DNA of 64,000 bases, taken from Oxalicibacterium faecigallinarum (GTDB taxonomy: Bacteria; Pseudomonadota; Gammaproteobacteria; Burkholderiales; Burkholderiaceae_D). The translations under genes were made by a program, and so were the position numbers. The DNA lies in NCBI RefSeq assembly GCF_014635705.1, contig NZ_BMDI01000002.1:558001-622000 (forward strand), in the 5' to 3' direction. Position 1 is the first letter of the stretch, and each line of letters begins with the position of its first letter. The notes below the pieces were generated by a model, which had not been told where the DNA came from, did no database searches, and was given only the letters and a program-made list of their open reading frames with translations. This document shows positions 44,229 through 53,644 of this stretch, piece by piece.

Positions 44229-45206
44229 ATGAAATCCAAGGTTCTGGTTGCACGCGCCACTTTTCCGGATGTGCTGGATCGTCTGGAACAGCAGTTTGAG
44301 GTCGAATCGAATCAGGACGACAAGATTTTTTCTGCCGAAGAATTGCATCGCAAGATGCAAGGCAAGGATGCCATCGTGATCACCAGCAGCGAAAAAATGT
44401 CTGCGGATGTAATCGCTGCGAACACGCACCTTAAAGCGATCTGTAACGTCGCGGTCGGGTACAACAACATCGATGTGCAGGCAGCAACCAAGGCGGGCAT
44501 CATGGTGACGAACACGCCGGATGTGTTGAACCAGACGACTGCAGACTATGCATGGACATTGTTGATGGCAAATGCGCGCCGCGTGTCAGAGTCCGAGCAT
44601 TATCTGCGCGCCGGTTTGTGGAAGAACTGGCGTTTTGATCAATTCCTCGGTGCGGATGTACACGGTGCCACACTGGGTATTCTCGGCATGGGACGCATCG
44701 GGCAGGCGATTGCGCGCCGCTCGATGGGTTTCGACATGAAGGTGGTGTATCACAATCGCAGCCGCCTGACGCCAGAGCAGGAGGCGCAGGCCAACAATGC
44801 GCGTTACGTCAGCAAGGAAGAATTGCTGCGTACCGCCGATCACCTGATTCTGGTGTTGCCGTATTCGGCGGAAACCCATCACATCATCGGCGCTGCAGAA
44901 CTGGCGTTGATGAAGCCGACCGCGACACTGGTCAACATCGCGCGTGGCGGCATCGTTGATGACGTAGCGCTGATCGCGGCCTTGCGCGAAAAGCGGATTG
45001 CGTCTGCCGGTCTGGATGTCTTCGAAAATGAACCAGCGCTGCATCCGGATTTTCTGACCTTGCCCAACGTGGTACTGACGCCGCACATCGGCAGCGGCTC
45101 GGAAAAAACCCGTCGCGCCATGGCGGATTGTGCATCGGCGAATCTGGTGGCAGCGCTGTCGGGACAGCGTCCCCCCAATCTGATCAACGGAGATACATTC
45201 AAGTAA
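44229..45206 (+). CDS. D-2-hydroxyacid dehydrogenase (glyoxylate/hydroxypyruvate reductase-like)
   Basis: A 325-residue NAD(P)-dependent enzyme from ATG 44229, six bases after GAGGAG. The Rossmann motif is LGILGMGRIGQAIARRSMGF. The catalytic Arg (NIARGGIVDD), Glu (DVFENEPALH) and His (PHIGSGSEKTR) are all present. Subgroup features (KVLVARATF, YAWTLLMANARR) resemble GhrB/glycerate dehydrogenase. It reduces glyoxylate or hydroxypyruvate. Not a SerA (no ACT domain). Confidence 0.92.
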   Translation: MKSKVLVARATFPDVLDRLEQQFEVESNQDDKIFSAEELHRKMQGKDAIVITSSEKMSADVIAANTHLKAICNVAVGYNNIDVQAATKAGIMVTNTPDVLNQTTADYAWTLLMANARRVSESEHYLRAGLWKNWRFDQFLGADVHGATLGILGMGRIGQAIARRSMGFDMKVVYHNRSRLTPEQEAQANNARYVSKEELLRTADHLILVLPYSAETHHIIGAAELALMKPTATLVNIARGGIVDDVALIAALREKRIASAGLDVFENEPALHPDFLTLPNVVLTPHIGSGSEKTRRAMADCASANLVAALSGQRPPNLINGDTFK

Positions 45207-45224
45207 TAGCGTTAAATAGCGTTA
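45205..45224 (+). repeat. Tandem 10-bp repeat AATAGCGTTA x2
   Basis: Two perfect adjacent copies (45205-45214 and 45215-45224) start inside the dehydrogenase stop codon and lie 38 bases before the PHA-system start. The period equals about one helical turn, so it could be a protein-binding site or just a chance duplication. Confidence 0.5.
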
Positions 45225-45262
45225 ATCGGACGCGCTCAAACAGTAAAGGGAACGTAGTACAA

Positions 45263-45547
45263 ATGGCAGACATCAGTATCAAGCGTGCGCATCAGCTTCC
45301 TCTGGAACAGGCACGCAACGCGGCACAACAGATTGCCGATCGCATGGTCAATGAATTCGATATGAGTACGCAGTGGCAGGGCGATGTGCTGGCATTCAAG
45401 CGTAGCGGGGTATCCGGCACGCTGGCCTTGCGCGAGAATGAAGCTCAGGTCGATGTGAATCTGGACTTTCTGTTCAAGGCATTCTCGTCCACGCTGGAAG
45501 AAAAGATCGCGCGCAATATGGACAAGTTTTTTGGTACGACCGCCTGA
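45263..45547 (+). CDS. Polyhydroxyalkanoic acid system family protein (PHA granule-region)
   Basis: A 94-residue protein starting at ATG 45263. MADISIKRAHQLPLEQARNA then a basic/hydrophobic repeat pattern (FKRSGVSGTLALRENEAQVD; LFKAFSSTLEEKIARNMDKF) match the small family often found near phasin and PHA-synthase genes. It may attach to or regulate PHA granules. It lies on the same strand as the dehydrogenase, 57 bases downstream, and ends at a strong terminator. Confidence 0.82.
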   Translation: MADISIKRAHQLPLEQARNAAQQIADRMVNEFDMSTQWQGDVLAFKRSGVSGTLALRENEAQVDVNLDFLFKAFSSTLEEKIARNMDKFFGTTA

Positions 45548-45582
45548 TTGTTGCCGAACGCATTTGCCCAACGTTCTGCAAT

Positions 45583-45623
45583 AAAAAATCCCCGCGTGGC
45601 AGATGCCAGCGCGGGGATTTTTT
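45583..45623. terminator. Bidirectional intrinsic terminator (PHA-system gene / ACBP gene)
   Basis: AAAAAATCCCCGCG (45583-45596) pairs with CGCGGGGATTTTTT (45610-45623), with an inner stem TGGC/GCCA (45597-45600 and 45605-45608). A and T tracts flank both sides. Confidence 0.92.
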
Positions 45624-45636
45624 TGGTGAAGACAAC

Positions 45637-45891
45637 TCAGCCTTTGAGGTCTGTAATCAGATCGATGTACTGCTGCTTGGCATCATCGGCCGACAGATCT
45701 TTCAGATTGTTCCAGGCATCCCATTTGGCACGCGCCACAAAGTCGGTCATGGCGGGTTGCTCGCCTTCGACATTACCGCTGCTGGCTTGCTTGAATAGTG
45801 CATAGATTTTCAGCAAGGTCAGATTGTCAGGACGCTGCGGGAGCGTTTTGGAATCGGCGACGGCTTGTTCAAATTCTTGCTGCAGACTCAT
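45637..45891 (-). CDS. Acyl-CoA-binding protein
   Basis: An 84-residue four-helix protein with the conserved ACBP pattern LLKIYALFKQASSG, then KWDAWNNLKDLSADDAKQQY. It carries or buffers acyl-CoA in the cytoplasm. It follows the FKBP gene on the minus strand with a 68-base gap. Small acyl-CoA-binding proteins are uncommon in bacteria but recur in Burkholderiales. Confidence 0.93.
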   Translation of the reverse strand: MSLQQEFEQAVADSKTLPQRPDNLTLLKIYALFKQASSGNVEGEQPAMTDFVARAKWDAWNNLKDLSADDAKQQYIDLITDLKG

Positions 45892-45959
45892 GATTTCTCC
45901 TCGGATTGGTTGGCGGGAAGAAACAACGGTAATGTGCGGTTTTTGATTGAAGGCGCGAA

Positions 45960-46313
45960 TTAAACGCCGAGCAGTTCGACTTCGAAAATCAGCGTTGCGT
46001 TTGGTGGAATCACGCCGCCTGCGCCACGTGCGCCGTAACCCAGCGAGGATGGAATGGTCAACACGCGGGTACCGCCGATTTTCATGCCTTGCACGCCTTC
46101 ATCCCAGCCTTTGATCACATGACCGGCGCCGAGCGGGAAGCGGAAGGGATCGTTACGGTCCTTGCTCGAATCGAACTTGGCGCCAGCGCTGCCGTCCGGA
46201 TTTTGCAGCCAGCCGGTGTAGTGCACGGTCACGTGCGCGCCCGCAGTGGCTTCGGCACCTTCGCCGACGACTTTGTCTTCGTATTGCAGACCGGAGGAAG
46301 TGGTAGTGGACAT
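45960..46313 (-). CDS. FKBP-type peptidyl-prolyl isomerase
   Basis: A 117-residue single-domain FKBP without signal peptide. [20 protein letters not shown], then [19 protein letters not shown], with [20 protein letters not shown], are family signatures and hold the hydrophobic proline pocket. It catalyses cis-trans proline isomerisation in the cytoplasm. Upstream of the ACBP gene on the same strand and probably in one transcript. Confidence 0.95.
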   Translation of the reverse strand: MSTTTSSGLQYEDKVVGEGAEATAGAHVTVHYTGWLQNPDGSAGAKFDSSKDRNDPFRFPLGAGHVIKGWDEGVQGMKIGGTRVLTIPSSLGYGARGAGGVIPPNATLIFEVELLGV

Positions 46314-46544
46314 GTTTTTCCCTTGATAAATGATTGTCAGAAAGTGCCAGCGATTGTATCAGGTACGCGCCGGCTTCCGCTGGTGCGGATAACAGGCAGA
46401 CCGCATCGGGACGGCATAGGTTCACGCCTGGCCAAAGACCGGCAGGCGTCGGCATGAGATAAGGCGGCGCGGTAAAATGCGTGCTGGCTGCCAGCGCTTT
46501 ATGGCATGTGGCCGCAATCCTTACAGGAAAAACAGGAAGGTTTG

Positions 46545-47426
46545 ATGCAAGCAATCTTGGTTGCCTTCGGGCGGGCGGTTGTCAGTCAGTTGCATATACG
46601 CATGCTGCTGCTGACGGTCGTGCCATTTGTTCTGTCGATGCTGATCTGGGGCGTCGTGCTGTGGTTCTGTCTCAATGCCATGATGGACTGGACCCAGGCC
46701 TTCTTTCTCGAGAATGATGGCTTCACCACCGCAAGCAATGTACTGACCTGGCTGGGGCTGGCAACGCTCAAGACGGTGGTGGTGCCGCTGATTTCGATGT
46801 GGATCCTGTTGCCGCTGATGATCTTTACGGCGCTGATCTTTGTCGGCGTGATTGCGATGCCGTTTATTGTGCGTCATGTCGGCGGGCGTCATTACAAGGG
46901 ACTGGAGCAGCGTAAAGGCGGCAGTTTTTTCGGCAGCCTGTGGACTTCGGTTTCTTCATTCCTGATTTTTCTCGTGCTGTGGCTGGTATCGTTGCCACTG
47001 TCACTCATCATTCCCTTCATGTTCGTTGCGCAAGCCTTGTTGTGGGGCTGGGTCACGTATCGCGTGATGGCGTATGACGCGCTTGCTGACTATGCGGATG
47101 CGGAAGAGCGCAAGGCGATTCTCAAACAGCATCGCTGGCCTTTGCTCTGCATCGGTACGCTGGCCACCTTGCTGGGCGCGGCACCGATGCTGCTGTGGCT
47201 GGGCGGTGCCGTGTTCCTGTTTTTTCTGCCGGTGTTTGCAACCGGTGCGATCTGGCTGTATGTGCTGGTGTTCGTTTTCACGGGTTTGTGGTTTCAGCAT
47301 TACGTCTTGCAGGCATTGGCGACCTATCGCGTCGAGCATGGTGATGCCGGACCGAAAGATGTGATGCCGCTGCTAGATCTGCCGGAGATTGCAGAACCAC
47401 CTTCGCCCACCACGCCTTCTGCATGA
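46545..47426 (+). CDS. EI24 domain membrane protein (CysZ-related fold)
   Basis: A 293-residue membrane protein from ATG 46545, with AGGAAGG upstream. About six hydrophobic helices; the WGWVTYRVMAYDALADYADA segment then EERKAILKQHRWPLL matches the EI24/CysZ conserved loop. CysZ members are sulfate channels, but EI24 members of this branch have no fixed role. It is followed 53 bases later by the CinA-like gene on the same strand. Confidence 0.82.
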   Translation: MQAILVAFGRAVVSQLHIRMLLLTVVPFVLSMLIWGVVLWFCLNAMMDWTQAFFLENDGFTTASNVLTWLGLATLKTVVVPLISMWILLPLMIFTALIFVGVIAMPFIVRHVGGRHYKGLEQRKGGSFFGSLWTSVSSFLIFLVLWLVSLPLSLIIPFMFVAQALLWGWVTYRVMAYDALADYADAEERKAILKQHRWPLLCIGTLATLLGAAPMLLWLGGAVFLFFLPVFATGAIWLYVLVFVFTGLWFQHYVLQALATYRVEHGDAGPKDVMPLLDLPEIAEPPSPTTPSA

Positions 47427-47479
47427 AGGTTCGTACTGACGCAGCCATGCAAGCTTTGCTGCCCTGATTAGGATCACCT

Positions 47480-48280
47480 ATGGCATTCGGACTCATCATC
47501 ATCGGCGACGAGATTCTGTCGGGTAAACGTGCCGACAAGCATTTTCCAAAGGTAGTGGAGTTGCTGGCTGCACGCGGTTTGTCGCTCGGCTGGGCGGAAT
47601 ACGTCGGGGATGATCGTGCGCGCATTACCGCGACACTGAAACGATCTTTCAGCAGTGACGATGTGGTGTTCAGTTGCGGCGGCATTGGTGCGACGCCGGA
47701 TGATCACACGCGGCAATGCGCGGCGGCTGCACTGGATGTGCCGCTGGTGCTGCATCCGGAGGCAAAGCAGAAAATTCAGGAGCGCATGCTGGACATGGCG
47801 CGCGAAGCGGGCGTGCCGTTTGACCTGAACAAGCCGGAGAATCTGCATCGCCTGAAGATGGGCGAGTTTCCGCAAGGCGCCGACATCATTCCCAATCCGT
47901 ACAACAAGATTCCCGGCTTTTCGATTCGTCATGGTAAAGGCGGCGCGCATTACTTCATGCCGGGTTTTCCGGTGATGGCATGGCCGATGATCGAATGGTT
48001 GCTGGATACGCATTACGCGCATCTGTTTCATCAGCAGCCCAGTACCGAACAATCCGTGCTGGTATTCGAAGCGATGGAATCAGCGTTGACACCCATGATG
48101 GAACAGATCGAGCACGATTATGCGCCAGTCAAGGTTTTCAGTTTGCCTAGCGTCGGGGATGCCAACACGCGTCGGCATATCGAACTGGGTGTGAAGGGGC
48201 CGCCTGAATCGGTTGCGCCGGCCTTTGAACGCTTGAAGGCCGAGCTGACAAAGCGCGGGGAAGAGTTCACGCCGACTTGA
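47480..48280 (+). CDS. Molybdopterin-binding-domain protein (CinA N-terminal-like)
   Basis: A 266-residue protein. AFGLIIIGDEILSGKRADKH and SDDVVFSCGGIGATPDDHTR are the MoCF-biosynthesis (MogA/MoeA/CinA) fold motifs. The CinA C-terminal deamidase domain is absent. CinA-N-type enzymes are ADP-ribose pyrophosphatases; the role here is uncertain. Convergent with the iron ABC ATPase gene, 17 bases apart. Confidence 0.88.
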   Translation: MAFGLIIIGDEILSGKRADKHFPKVVELLAARGLSLGWAEYVGDDRARITATLKRSFSSDDVVFSCGGIGATPDDHTRQCAAAALDVPLVLHPEAKQKIQERMLDMAREAGVPFDLNKPENLHRLKMGEFPQGADIIPNPYNKIPGFSIRHGKGGAHYFMPGFPVMAWPMIEWLLDTHYAHLFHQQPSTEQSVLVFEAMESALTPMMEQIEHDYAPVKVFSLPSVGDANTRRHIELGVKGPPESVAPAFERLKAELTKRGEEFTPT

Positions 48281-48297
48281 GTGTCCGGTATGTGGAG

Positions 48298-49377
48298 CTA
48301 GTCGGCGCGCGGAAAGCTCACCACATGCGCAGCATCGAGACGGATACCGATATATTCGCCAATCGCATGATCGTGATGCGACGGTACCAGCGCCAGCAGT
48401 TGTTGGCCGCTGGCGAGTCGCAGTGTGTACAGAAATTCGGCGCCGCGAAATGCCTTGCGAATCACCTTTGCTGACATCGTGCTCGCATCGTCATGAATCA
48501 CGTCATCGGCGCGCAGCAATACATCGACACGCGCATTGCCCGGCAGGAAATCGGGCTGAGTTAGTGGCAGATTGCCAAGTTCGATACGCACCTGGTTACT
48601 GTCTGCATCCACGATTCCCGGCGCGAAGACACCCAGTCCGATGAAGTCCGCCACAAACCGTGTCGTTGGACGATGATAGAGGTTATAAGCGTCGTCCCAC
48701 TGAACGATCATGCCGTCATGCATGACGCCGATACGATCGGCAATGGCAAAGGCTTCGTGCTGATCATGTGTCACCAGAATAGCGGTGGTGCCAACTTCCT
48801 TCAGAATGTCGCGTACTTCGGTCGCAAGGCGCTCGCGCAAATCGACATCCAGATTGGAAAACGGTTCATCCAGCAACAGCAGATCGGGTTGTGGTGCCAG
48901 TGCGCGCGCGAGCGCCACGCGTTGCTGCTGACCACCCGATAACTCATGCGGAAATTTTTTGCCATGTGCAGACAGACCGACCAGTTGCAGCAGCTTGTCG
49001 ACTTGCTTGTTGCGGTCAGTCGTGGATAACTTGCGCAGGCCAAAGCCGACGTTGTCGGCAATCGACAGATGCGGGAACAGGGCGTAATCCTGAAACACGA
49101 CACCAATCTGTCTGGTCTCCGGTGCGGCTGTTTTCTGCGCGTTGCTCAGCTCACGTCCGCCCAGTGTGATACGCCCATCGATCAGCCCTTCAAAACCGGC
49201 AATGGCGCGCAATACCGTGGTTTTGCCACAGCCCGACTGCCCGAGCAGGCAACCGATTTCGCCACGTGCCAGCGAGAACGATAATCCATGCACGATCTCG
49301 TGCATTTCACGGCTTGTGCGATAGCCGACACGGATCGTTTCAACATGCAGATGGGGCGTTTGAGATACAGACGACAT
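48298..49377 (-). CDS. Iron(III)-type ABC transporter ATP-binding protein (FbpC/PotA-like)
   Basis: A 359-residue ABC ATPase: Walker A LLGQSGCGKTTVLRAIAGFE, signature [20 protein letters not shown], Walker B LLLLDEPFSNLDVDLRERL and switch His (VTHDQHEAFAIADR). The C-terminal TOBE-like domain (about 240-359) fits iron or putrescine ATPases. It diverges from its likely partner permease at 49461 across 83 bases with a Fur-like site. No binding-protein gene is adjacent. Confidence 0.92.
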   Translation of the reverse strand: MSSVSQTPHLHVETIRVGYRTSREMHEIVHGLSFSLARGEIGCLLGQSGCGKTTVLRAIAGFEGLIDGRITLGGRELSNAQKTAAPETRQIGVVFQDYALFPHLSIADNVGFGLRKLSTTDRNKQVDKLLQLVGLSAHGKKFPHELSGGQQQRVALARALAPQPDLLLLDEPFSNLDVDLRERLATEVRDILKEVGTTAILVTHDQHEAFAIADRIGVMHDGMIVQWDDAYNLYHRPTTRFVADFIGLGVFAPGIVDADSNQVRIELGNLPLTQPDFLPGNARVDVLLRADDVIHDDASTMSAKVIRKAFRGAEFLYTLRLASGQQLLALVPSHHDHAIGEYIGIRLDAAHVVSFPRAD

Positions 49378-49417
49378 GCAGGCTCCGAATGAGATTGCGC
49401 AGAGTATAGAGGCAAAG

Positions 49418-49432
49418 TGATTATAATTCTCG
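49418..49432. promoter_or_regulatory. Candidate Fur box between divergent iron transporter genes
   Basis: TGATTATAATTCTCG matches the 7-1-7 Fur consensus TGATAATnATTATCA at 11 of 14 defined positions. It includes TATAAT (49422-49427), a perfect -10 hexamer for the rightward gene, and reads as ATTATAAT so that it could also serve the leftward one. Position between an iron-type ATPase and permease makes iron repression plausible; Fur binding is not shown. Confidence 0.5.
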
Positions 49433-49460
49433 TTTCCTCTTTCACGTCTCGTCTCGATTC

Positions 49461-51140
49461 ATGCCCGATCCCACTGTTGTTGCTCGCTCTCGTGAGCGGA
49501 GTCGGCCGTTTCTGTACGGTGGGCGCGCCCATCCTTTGTTGCTGCTTTCCTTGCTGATTGCTGCACTCGTTGCGCTGCCGATTATCGGTGTGTTGTCGAA
49601 TCTGTTTGTCGTGGCCGATGCGGAGGCGCAGACGTTTACGCATCTGTGGCAAACCGTTTTGCCGGAATACATCCTGAATAGCCTCACGATTGCATTGATC
49701 GTCACCGTGCTGACGGCTGTGATCGGGATCGGGTGTGCGTGGCTGGTTGCGGTCTTTGATTTTCCGGGGCGAAAACTGTTCGAATGGGCATTGATTCTGC
49801 CGCTGGCAATGCCGGCGTATGTGGTTGCTTACGCCTACACCGATTTCCTGCAGTTCACGGGGCCGATCCAGAGCGGTTTGCGTGAACTGTTTGGTTGGCA
49901 GGGACGCAGCAGTTACTGGTTTCCCGAGGTACGGTCGGTATCAGGCGCAGGGATTCTGTTTGCCTTCATTCTTTATCCGTATGTGTATCTGATCGTGCGT
50001 AACGCGTTCCTGGAACGCAGTCCGCGCATGTGGGATGCCGCGCGTACGCTGGGTGCTGGCCCATGGCGTGCCTTCATGCAGGTGAGCTTGCCGCTGGCAC
50101 GTCCGGCTGCGGCGGCAGGCATTGCGCTGGCGCTGATGGAGACGCTGGCGGATTACGGCGCGGTCAGTTACTTTGGCGTTCAGACGCTCACAACCGGCAT
50201 TTATAAATCCTGGTACATCTTCTCGGATCGCACGGCTGCAGCACAGATCGCCGGTGTGTTGTTGCTGACGGTGATGCTGCTGATGTTTCTCGAACAGAAA
50301 AGTCGCGGGCGCGCACGCTATTACGCAGTGGGTGCGCGCAGCGTGGTGCAGCCACGCGCGGTGTTACGTGGCAGGCATGCAGTGGGTGCAGGACTGTTTT
50401 GCGCGTTGCCGATCCTGATCGGCTTTGTGACGCCGTTGCTGATTCTGGTGCACTTGCTGATCGACGCGGAAACGATTGTGATCTCGGCACGTTACGTCGA
50501 GTGGTTGCGCAACACGATTCTGCTGGGAGGCGTGACTGCAGTGATTGCTGTGATCATTTGTGTCGTGATTGCCTACGCGGCGCGAATTGCAGGTGGAACG
50601 GCACAGCGCATCTGCAATCGGATTGTTGGCATGGGTTATGCCATTCCCGGGGCCGTGATTGCAGTGGGGATTCTGATCCCGATTGCGCGCATGGATCAGT
50701 GGAGCAGCGAGCATGGTGTGGCGCTGGTGTTGAGCGGCAGCGTGATTGCCCTGATCTACGCCTATCTGGTGCGCTTCCTTGCTGTATCGCTGCAAAGTGT
50801 GCAGGCGGGTTTGCTCAAGATCACGCCCTCCATGGATGCCAGTGCACGCAGTCTCGGGCATGGGCCGGCGTCGATGCTGATGCGTGTGCATGCGCCATTG
50901 TTATGGCGTAGTGTGTTGACCGCAGGCCTGCTGGTCTTTGTCGATGTGGTGAAGGAGTTGCCGGCGACACTGACGATCCGGCCTTTCAATTTCGATACGC
51001 TGGCAGTGATCACGCATCAACTGGCTTCCGATGAGCGGTTGGGCGAAGCGGCGTTGCCCGCATTCACTATTGTGCTGATCGCCATGGTGCCGGTGATGGT
51101 GCTGGCACGTGCGATTGCTTCAAACAAACTGCGATCCTGA
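49461..51140 (+). CDS. Iron(III)-type ABC transporter permease, fused two-domain (FbpB-like)
   Basis: A 559-residue protein with about twelve TM helices in two permease halves. Each half carries an EAA loop that contacts the ATPase: DAARTLGAGPWRAFMQVSLP and DASARSLGHGPASMLMRVHA. The tandem arrangement is typical of FbpB/SfuB. It pairs with the divergent ATPase at 48298. The periplasmic substrate-binding protein is encoded elsewhere or outside the window. Confidence 0.93.
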   Translation: MPDPTVVARSRERSRPFLYGGRAHPLLLLSLLIAALVALPIIGVLSNLFVVADAEAQTFTHLWQTVLPEYILNSLTIALIVTVLTAVIGIGCAWLVAVFDFPGRKLFEWALILPLAMPAYVVAYAYTDFLQFTGPIQSGLRELFGWQGRSSYWFPEVRSVSGAGILFAFILYPYVYLIVRNAFLERSPRMWDAARTLGAGPWRAFMQVSLPLARPAAAAGIALALMETLADYGAVSYFGVQTLTTGIYKSWYIFSDRTAAAQIAGVLLLTVMLLMFLEQKSRGRARYYAVGARSVVQPRAVLRGRHAVGAGLFCALPILIGFVTPLLILVHLLIDAETIVISARYVEWLRNTILLGGVTAVIAVIICVVIAYAARIAGGTAQRICNRIVGMGYAIPGAVIAVGILIPIARMDQWSSEHGVALVLSGSVIALIYAYLVRFLAVSLQSVQAGLLKITPSMDASARSLGHGPASMLMRVHAPLLWRSVLTAGLLVFVDVVKELPATLTIRPFNFDTLAVITHQLASDERLGEAALPAFTIVLIAMVPVMVLARAIASNKLRS

Positions 51141-51286
51141 TCCGGGCATCGCGGCAGCCGCGGATGAACATTATTCATGCGTCGCATGCGGCGTGAAAAA
51201 ATCTCAAAGAAAAATAGTCAGCGAACAGGCATACTGCGCGTCCCGCATGCATTTTTCGCATGTGGACTGTGGTGCCACAATTGCAA

Positions 51287-52201
51287 ATGACTGACAAATC
51301 TTCTTCCTCTTCCGGCGTTTCGACTGACTGGTCAGCTCAGGTCGGCCTCGCTGCGATGCCGTTCCTCTTTGTTCTGATCTGGAGTACCGGCTTTATCGCC
51401 GCCAAGTATGGTTTGCCCTATGCGCCGCCGCTGACTTTTCTGATGCTGCGCTTTCTGGGTGTCGCCATCATTTTGTTGCCGCTCGTGCTGTTCATGCGCG
51501 CGCCGTGGCCGCATGGCAAGGTCGGGCATATCGCCGTGGCTGGTGTACTCGTGCAGGCCGGTTATCTGGCAGGCGTCTGGTGCGCAATCAAACTGGGGAT
51601 GCCGGCGGGCCTCTCGGCGCTGATCGTGGGGATGCAGCCGGTTCTGACTGCTTTTGCGGCACCGCTGATCGGCGAACGCGTACGCGGCCGGCAATGGATC
51701 GGTCTGGTCCTCGGCTTGTCCGGCGTGGCGTTGGTGGTCGCCAACAAGGTCTCGCTGATCGGGTTGACGTGGCAAAGCATCGTCTGGTGTCTGATCGCCT
51801 TGTTCTGCATTACCGTGGGCACGCTCTACCAAAAGCATCATTGCCCGCAGTTCGATTTGCGTAGCGGTACGCTGATTCAGTATGTGGCGTCTTTGCTGGT
51901 GGTGCTGCCACTGGCGATCTGGTTTGAAGGCTGGACGCCGGCGTTTGCGGATGTGCAATGGACACCGCAGTTCATCGGTGCATGGGCATGGTCGGTATTG
52001 GCGTTGTCGATTGGCGCAATCTTCCTGTTGTTTGCGCTGATCCGCCGTAGCGCTGCCACGCAAGTGACCAGCCTGCTTTATCTGACACCGCCGACCACGG
52101 CCATCATGGCATGGCTGATGTTTGGTGAAACCTTCAGCATGATCGGGGTGCTCGGAATGTTGCTCGCGATTGCCGGAGTGGCATTTGTTGTGCGCAAGTA
52201 G
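51287..52201 (+). CDS. EamA family (DMT) transporter
   Basis: A 304-residue membrane protein from ATG 51287, with two EamA repeats (FLFVLIWSTGFIAAKYGLPY at the start of the first; TSLLYLTPPTTAIMAWLMFG closing the second). Ten TM helices are expected. It probably exports a small metabolite. It lies alone between the iron permease and the PbpG gene. An upstream in-frame ATG (51260) would only add nine non-family residues. Confidence 0.88.
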   Translation: MTDKSSSSSGVSTDWSAQVGLAAMPFLFVLIWSTGFIAAKYGLPYAPPLTFLMLRFLGVAIILLPLVLFMRAPWPHGKVGHIAVAGVLVQAGYLAGVWCAIKLGMPAGLSALIVGMQPVLTAFAAPLIGERVRGRQWIGLVLGLSGVALVVANKVSLIGLTWQSIVWCLIALFCITVGTLYQKHHCPQFDLRSGTLIQYVASLLVVLPLAIWFEGWTPAFADVQWTPQFIGAWAWSVLALSIGAIFLLFALIRRSAATQVTSLLYLTPPTTAIMAWLMFGETFSMIGVLGMLLAIAGVAFVVRK

Positions 52202-52416
52202 GCAGGCGCACGTCAAACAATGGTCTGAAAATTGCTCAAAGGAAATTACATTTGCAGGATGATGCGTGCCAAAGCGCGCACTGTTTAGGTGAAAAGCAAA
52301 TATTGTTAGTTAGAAAATAGTTTAATGACTAACGCTAACTATTTAATTTTCTTGCGTATTTTTGCGAGTTTGCTAAACTGCAAGCAATTTTGTACACCGA
52401 TTTTGGGGAGCCGCTG

Positions 52417-53634
52417 ATGCTTAAGTCTGCGCTAGGCATGTTTTTTTCGTTGATGATCGCTTTTGTACCGGCTGCGCACGCCAAGGATGCAAAAACGACG
52501 TCCTCCAAGAAAACGACCGCCAGCCCGACCGCCAAGAAAAGCACTGCCGCTACGACAAAAACTGCCTCCTCCAGCAAGACCTCTTCCAAAACCGCTGCCA
52601 GCAGCAAAAAGCCGGTTGCCAGCAAGACCGCTTCCAGCAAAGCCAGCAAGAGCAATGCACAAAAGACCGCCGCTTCCGGCAAGTCCAAGTCCTCACAAAC
52701 CGCCTCTCTGAACAGCAAGGAAAAGCTGGTCAAGAAATCGGTTGTCGTCAATGGTAAAAAGCAGACCGTTTATGATCGCGTCGCCAAGCCGGCGGTGCCT
52801 ATCGTACCGCCTGTGATGACCGCAGGCGATCTGGCTGGCCTGAATCTGACGCGCGACCCGCTGGCACTGGCATCGAATGTGGCACTGGTGATGGATCAGT
52901 CAAGTTCGGACGTCCTGTTTGAAAAAAATGCCAACGTGACATTGCCGATTGCCTCGATCACCAAGCTGATGACGGCATTGGTGGTCGTCGAGTCACGTCA
53001 AGACATGCACGAAATGCTGGAAGTCACCAGCGAAGACATTGATCGCGAGAAAAACAGCTCCTCGCGTCTGCGTGTCGGTTCGCGGCTGTCGCGCGCCAAC
53101 ATGTTGCACATTGCCCTGATGAGTTCGGAGAACCGCGCGGCGTCGGCATTGGGTCGTCACTATCCGGGCGGCATCAAAGCCTTTGTCGCGGCCATGAATG
53201 CCAAGGCAAAAGAGTTGGGCATGAGCGGTACGCATTATGTCGATTCGACCGGCCTGTCCAGCAGTAATGTCGCGACGGCGCGTGATCTGGCCAAGCTGGT
53301 TGCGGCTGCTTCGCATCATCCCGTGCTGTGCCAGTATTCGACCGATACCAAGTATGTGGTCGAACCGGGTGGTCATTCGCTGCAGTACGCCAACTCCAAT
53401 CGTCTGGTCAACAATCCCGACTGGGAAATCGGCCTGCAAAAGACCGGCTATATCTCGGAAGCTGGCCGTTGCCTGGTCATGCAAGCCAGCATCAATGGTC
53501 GTCAGATCGTGATGATCTTCCTCGACTCAAAGGGCAAGTACTCGCGTCTGGGCGATGCACAACGCATCCGTAAATGGCTGGAAGAAACGCAGCCGCAAAA
53601 CGCCAGTCGCAAGGTACGTACCATCGAAAGCTGA
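52417..53634 (+). CDS. pbpG: D-alanyl-D-alanine endopeptidase/carboxypeptidase with Lys/Ser/Ala-rich N-terminal region
   Basis: A 405-residue low-molecular-weight penicillin-binding protein (PBP7-like) from ATG 52417, six bases after GGGGAG. After the signal peptide (cleavage near AHA at residue 22) comes a low-complexity Lys/Ser/Thr/Ala segment (about 23-105). The catalytic motifs are SITK (Ser180-Lys183), SEN (237-239) and KTG (342-344). It cleaves or remodels peptidoglycan cross-links in the periplasm. The disordered basic tail is unusual for the family and could bind anionic cell-wall polymers. Confidence 0.92.
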   Translation: MLKSALGMFFSLMIAFVPAAHAKDAKTTSSKKTTASPTAKKSTAATTKTASSSKTSSKTAASSKKPVASKTASSKASKSNAQKTAASGKSKSSQTASLNSKEKLVKKSVVVNGKKQTVYDRVAKPAVPIVPPVMTAGDLAGLNLTRDPLALASNVALVMDQSSSDVLFEKNANVTLPIASITKLMTALVVVESRQDMHEMLEVTSEDIDREKNSSSRLRVGSRLSRANMLHIALMSSENRAASALGRHYPGGIKAFVAAMNAKAKELGMSGTHYVDSTGLSSSNVATARDLAKLVAAASHHPVLCQYSTDTKYVVEPGGHSLQYANSNRLVNNPDWEIGLQKTGYISEAGRCLVMQASINGRQIVMIFLDSKGKYSRLGDAQRIRKWLEETQPQNASRKVRTIES

Positions 53635-53644
53635 TGCTTTTTCT

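Noticed and set aside
46483-46495. Palindrome GCTGGCTGCCAGC before the EI24 gene
   Set aside because: Short odd-length dyad; no flanking promoter or conservation evidence, so not called.
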